Origin: Colimorpha sp045640985
Lineage (GTDB): Bacteria > Bacteroidota > Bacteroidia > Bacteroidales > P3
DNA length: 64,000 nt
Assembly: GCA_045640985.1 (NCBI GenBank)
Contig: JAZUFZ010000030.1
Location: forward strand, 3,341 to 67,340
Direction: 5' to 3'
A program made the position numbers and the translations under genes. The notes beneath the pieces were generated by a model that did not search any database, had not been told where the DNA came from, and saw nothing but the letters and a program-made list of their open reading frames with translations. The stretch's first letter is position 1. Every line of letters starts with the position of its first letter. Shown in pieces: positions 62,280 through 64,000 of this stretch.

Positions 62280-62843
62280 ATGAACGATTTATCAAAAGCC
62301 TGTCTCGACGAAGCCCGCAACAGTATGCAGACAGCCATCAGCTTCCTTGAAAAAGAATTGACCAAAATCCGTGCCGGCAAAGCCAATCCGGGCATGTTGG
62401 ATGGAGTTAAAGTTGATTATTACGGCACTCCTACCGAAATCAGCCAGGTAGCCAATATCAACACCCCTGATGCACGCAGCATCGTCATCCAGCCCTGGGA
62501 AAAGAGCATCCTCGGTGCCATCAATAAAGCCATTCTCGACGCAAACCTCGGCTTCACTCCCCGTAACGAAGGTGAAATCCTCCGTATCGTCATTCCTCCC
62601 CTCACAGAGGAACGCCGTAAGGAACTTTCCAAAGCTGCCAAAGTTGAAGTTGAAAACAGCAAGGTAAACATTCGTAACGCACGCCGCAATGTGATGGATA
62701 AGGTTAAGAAACTTAAAGACAAATCCGTTCCTGAAGATGAAGTAAAACAGGTAGAAAAAGAACTGCAGGACATCACCGACAAATTCATTGCCGAATGCGA
62801 CAAGATCTATACCGCAAAAGAAAAAGAAATCATGACCGTATAA
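62280..62843 (+). CDS. frr: Ribosome recycling factor
   Basis: 187 residues, full length. A three-helix-bundle plus small domain with the family segments ELTKIRAGKANPGMLDGVKV, YYGTPTEISQVANI, IQPWEKSILGAINKAI, and PPLTEERRKELSK. With EF-G it splits post-termination ribosomes. It is followed 6 bp later by birA. Confidence 0.97.
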   Translation: MNDLSKACLDEARNSMQTAISFLEKELTKIRAGKANPGMLDGVKVDYYGTPTEISQVANINTPDARSIVIQPWEKSILGAINKAILDANLGFTPRNEGEILRIVIPPLTEERRKELSKAAKVEVENSKVNIRNARRNVMDKVKKLKDKSVPEDEVKQVEKELQDITDKFIAECDKIYTAKEKEIMTV

Positions 62844-62849
62844 TCCGGA

Positions 62850-63575
62850 ATGAATATTCAGTATTTTAGCGAATTAGCATCTACCAACCAATATTGTGAA
62901 CTCCTTGATCTTTCCCGGATAGAGGAGTTCACTGTTATTTGTGCACGCGCCCAGACTCTGGGCAAAGGTCAGCACGACCACCAATGGGAATCACAACCGG
63001 GGAAAAATCTCACCTTCAGCCTTATACTCCATCCCTGGTTTCTCCCGTTTGCCGATCAGTTCATGCTCACAAAAGTGCTCTCTCTGGGTCTCTGCGACTG
63101 TCTCCATACCCTGATCTCCGAAGCCCAGGTTCATATCAAGTGGCCAAACGACATCTATGTAGGGAAGCACAAAATCTGTGGCATACTCGTCTCCAACCGC
63201 ACTAAAGGCGACCTCATCTCCAGTTCCATCTGTGGCATAGGTCTCAATGTAAACCAGACCCACTTCCCCTCTTGGGTACCCAACCCGACCTCTCTTGCCC
63301 TGCTTTCCAATCAGGAATATGAACTGGAACAACTCCTGGAGCAACTCCTCCACCACATTGAGACACGCTATCACCAGCTTCAGAGCCATGACTCCAGACT
63401 CGATACCGACTATCTCCTCCATCTCATGAATCTCCACACCCAAGCCACCTATCTGTATCAGGACACCACCATTCAAGCCACCATAGAGGGCATAACTTCC
63501 TATGGACACCTACAGCTCCGCACCTCAGAGGGAGAACTTCTCACCTGCGCGCATGGCGAAATCACCTTTCTTTAA
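62850..63575 (+). CDS. birA: Biotin-[acetyl-CoA-carboxylase] ligase
   Basis: 241 residues. Catalytic BirA domain only: LASTNQYCELL, the biotinyl-AMP loop (GKGQHDHQWESQPGKNLTFS), HIKWPNDIYVGKHKICGILV, and a short C-terminal SH3-like domain (ITSYGHLQLRTSEGELLTC). There is no N-terminal helix-turn-helix, so it is a monofunctional group I enzyme and not a repressor. Note the loop reads GKGQHDHQW where many homologues have GRGR-x-x-R-x-W. It attaches biotin to carboxylase carrier proteins. Confidence 0.93.
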   Translation: MNIQYFSELASTNQYCELLDLSRIEEFTVICARAQTLGKGQHDHQWESQPGKNLTFSLILHPWFLPFADQFMLTKVLSLGLCDCLHTLISEAQVHIKWPNDIYVGKHKICGILVSNRTKGDLISSSICGIGLNVNQTHFPSWVPNPTSLALLSNQEYELEQLLEQLLHHIETRYHQLQSHDSRLDTDYLLHLMNLHTQATYLYQDTTIQATIEGITSYGHLQLRTSEGELLTCAHGEITFL

Positions 63576-63589
63576 CTTTACCCTATAAA

Positions 63590-63621
63590 AGCGTATATCA
63601 TAGTCATGATTATCATACGCT
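63590..63621 (-). terminator. Hairpin after birA, better placed for a minus-strand transcript
   Basis: AGCGTAT (63590-63596) and ATACGCT (63615-63621) pair around an AT-rich loop. On the minus strand the stem is followed by TTTTATA; on the plus strand there is no T-run. It may end birA, or a minus-strand gene beyond the right edge. Confidence 0.45.
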
Positions 63622-63699
63622 ACCTCCTTTCCACGTTATACTTCCCAAATAAAGCCGCCGTTGCGGCGTGATTTTGGTGTCTCGCAGAGGGCCGGAAGA

Positions 63700-63732
63700 G
63701 GGAGATACCAGAGAGATACCCGGGAGTTACCA
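63700..63732. repeat. Short 11-bp tandem repeat array 3
   Basis: Three 11-mers (GGGAGATACCA, GAGAGATACCC, GGGAGTTACCA), preceded by GGCCGGAAGA like array 2 (GGCCGTAAGA). It starts 125 bp after the birA stop. Confidence 0.85.
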
Positions 63733-64000
63733 GAGCGGAGCCTGCAGTAGAGGCTTCGCGCCAAGCATAGCCTCAGCGTCCATGCAAAGGCTGGTCCGGC
63801 ACAGAGGGAAATTCAAATCACTGATTGACCGTTTCACCGCCCGTGCCCCCCGATTTTGAAATGTTCAAACTGCGTATTCTTTCCATGCACGATGATATCT
63901 TCGCAAATATGATAAACCTATTTTTTACGACATTTTCGCTATTCTATTGATTTATAACGAGAAGCATACGAAATTCAACCGACAAGAAACCACGATGCTG
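63733..64000. other. Right edge of window, no gene recognised
   Basis: After array 3 there is a GC-rich stretch (GAGCGGAGCCTGCAGTAG) somewhat like the flank of copy A (GCGAGCCTGCGCGCGG), then AT-rich DNA. No credible open frame ends or starts here; an ATG at 63995 is too close to the edge to judge. Confidence 0.4.

Noticed and set aside
63668..63859. 63-residue open frame at the right edge
   Set aside because: It runs through repeat array 3 and has no protein-like composition.

Overview
The window is from a member of the Bacteroidetes, most likely order Bacteroidales. The evidence is promoters of the TTTG / TAnnTTTG type (for example before the PerR-like gene and rsgA), a type IX secretion (Por) C-terminal sorting domain, a TonB-dependent receptor with an N-terminal carboxypeptidase-regulatory-like domain, DUF4105/Lnb, and giant surface proteins built from VYGGG, CARDB and RHS repeats. 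Family and genus cannot be fixed from the sequence. I see no rRNA, tRNA, CRISPR array, insertion sequence or phage.

Layout. Positions 1-2.5 kb: the end of an EamA transporter, then an oxidative-stress and iron cluster (PerR/Fur regulator, ferritin, rubrerythrin) with a PerR-like palindrome at the regulator's own promoter. 2.7-2.9 kb: a probable structured small RNA ending in its own terminator. 3.0-16 kb: a lipoprotein and three large exported proteins in a row (CARDB/TIG protein, RHS protein, Por-CTD protein) that look like one giant surface architecture divided over three genes. 16.5-21.2 kb: a tight five-gene operon of unknown role (membrane protein with a zinc ribbon, divergent PP2C phosphatase, DUF1963 protein, unknown protein, membrane-anchored GNAT fusion). 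22-31.6 kb: one 3,176-residue glycine-rich VYGGG-repeat surface protein. 31.6-43 kb: a DUF1016 nuclease remnant, an Lnb-like membrane protein, rsgA, an EEP-family hydrolase, a phosphate acyltransferase, PAS plus TonB receptor, an HsdR_N protein, a POT peptide transporter, a Sua5 protein and a phosphopantetheinyl transferase. 43-52.7 kb: a minus-strand run of comEC, an MBL hydrolase, and surface-sugar genes (4,6-dehydratase, wbpE/wbpD/wbpB-like trio, rmlD, rmlC, rmlA). 53-63.6 kb: plus-strand housekeeping genes (sugar-1-P nucleotidyltransferase, AddB-like nuclease, OmpA/TPR lipoprotein, pssA, queA, comF, pyrH, frr, birA).

The most unusual non-coding signal is a family of dispersed intergenic repeats with an exact 11-bp period. 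Four long copies (about 119 bp, at 16.1, 35.3, 43.0 and 52.9 kb) are palindromes. Each arm is a row of 11-mers close to RAGATARAARG, and the intact outer ends read GGGAGTTACC. Three short copies (0.45, 21.3 and 63.7 kb) are simple tandem 11-mers GGGAGWTACCN. Six of the seven lie 14-125 bp after a stop codon.

Two groups may work together. The wbpB/D/E-like enzymes make the type of di-amino sugar that in Porphyromonas gingivalis forms the link between type IX cargo and A-LPS, and the window also encodes a type IX cargo protein. That connection is inference from a related organism, not something the sequence proves.
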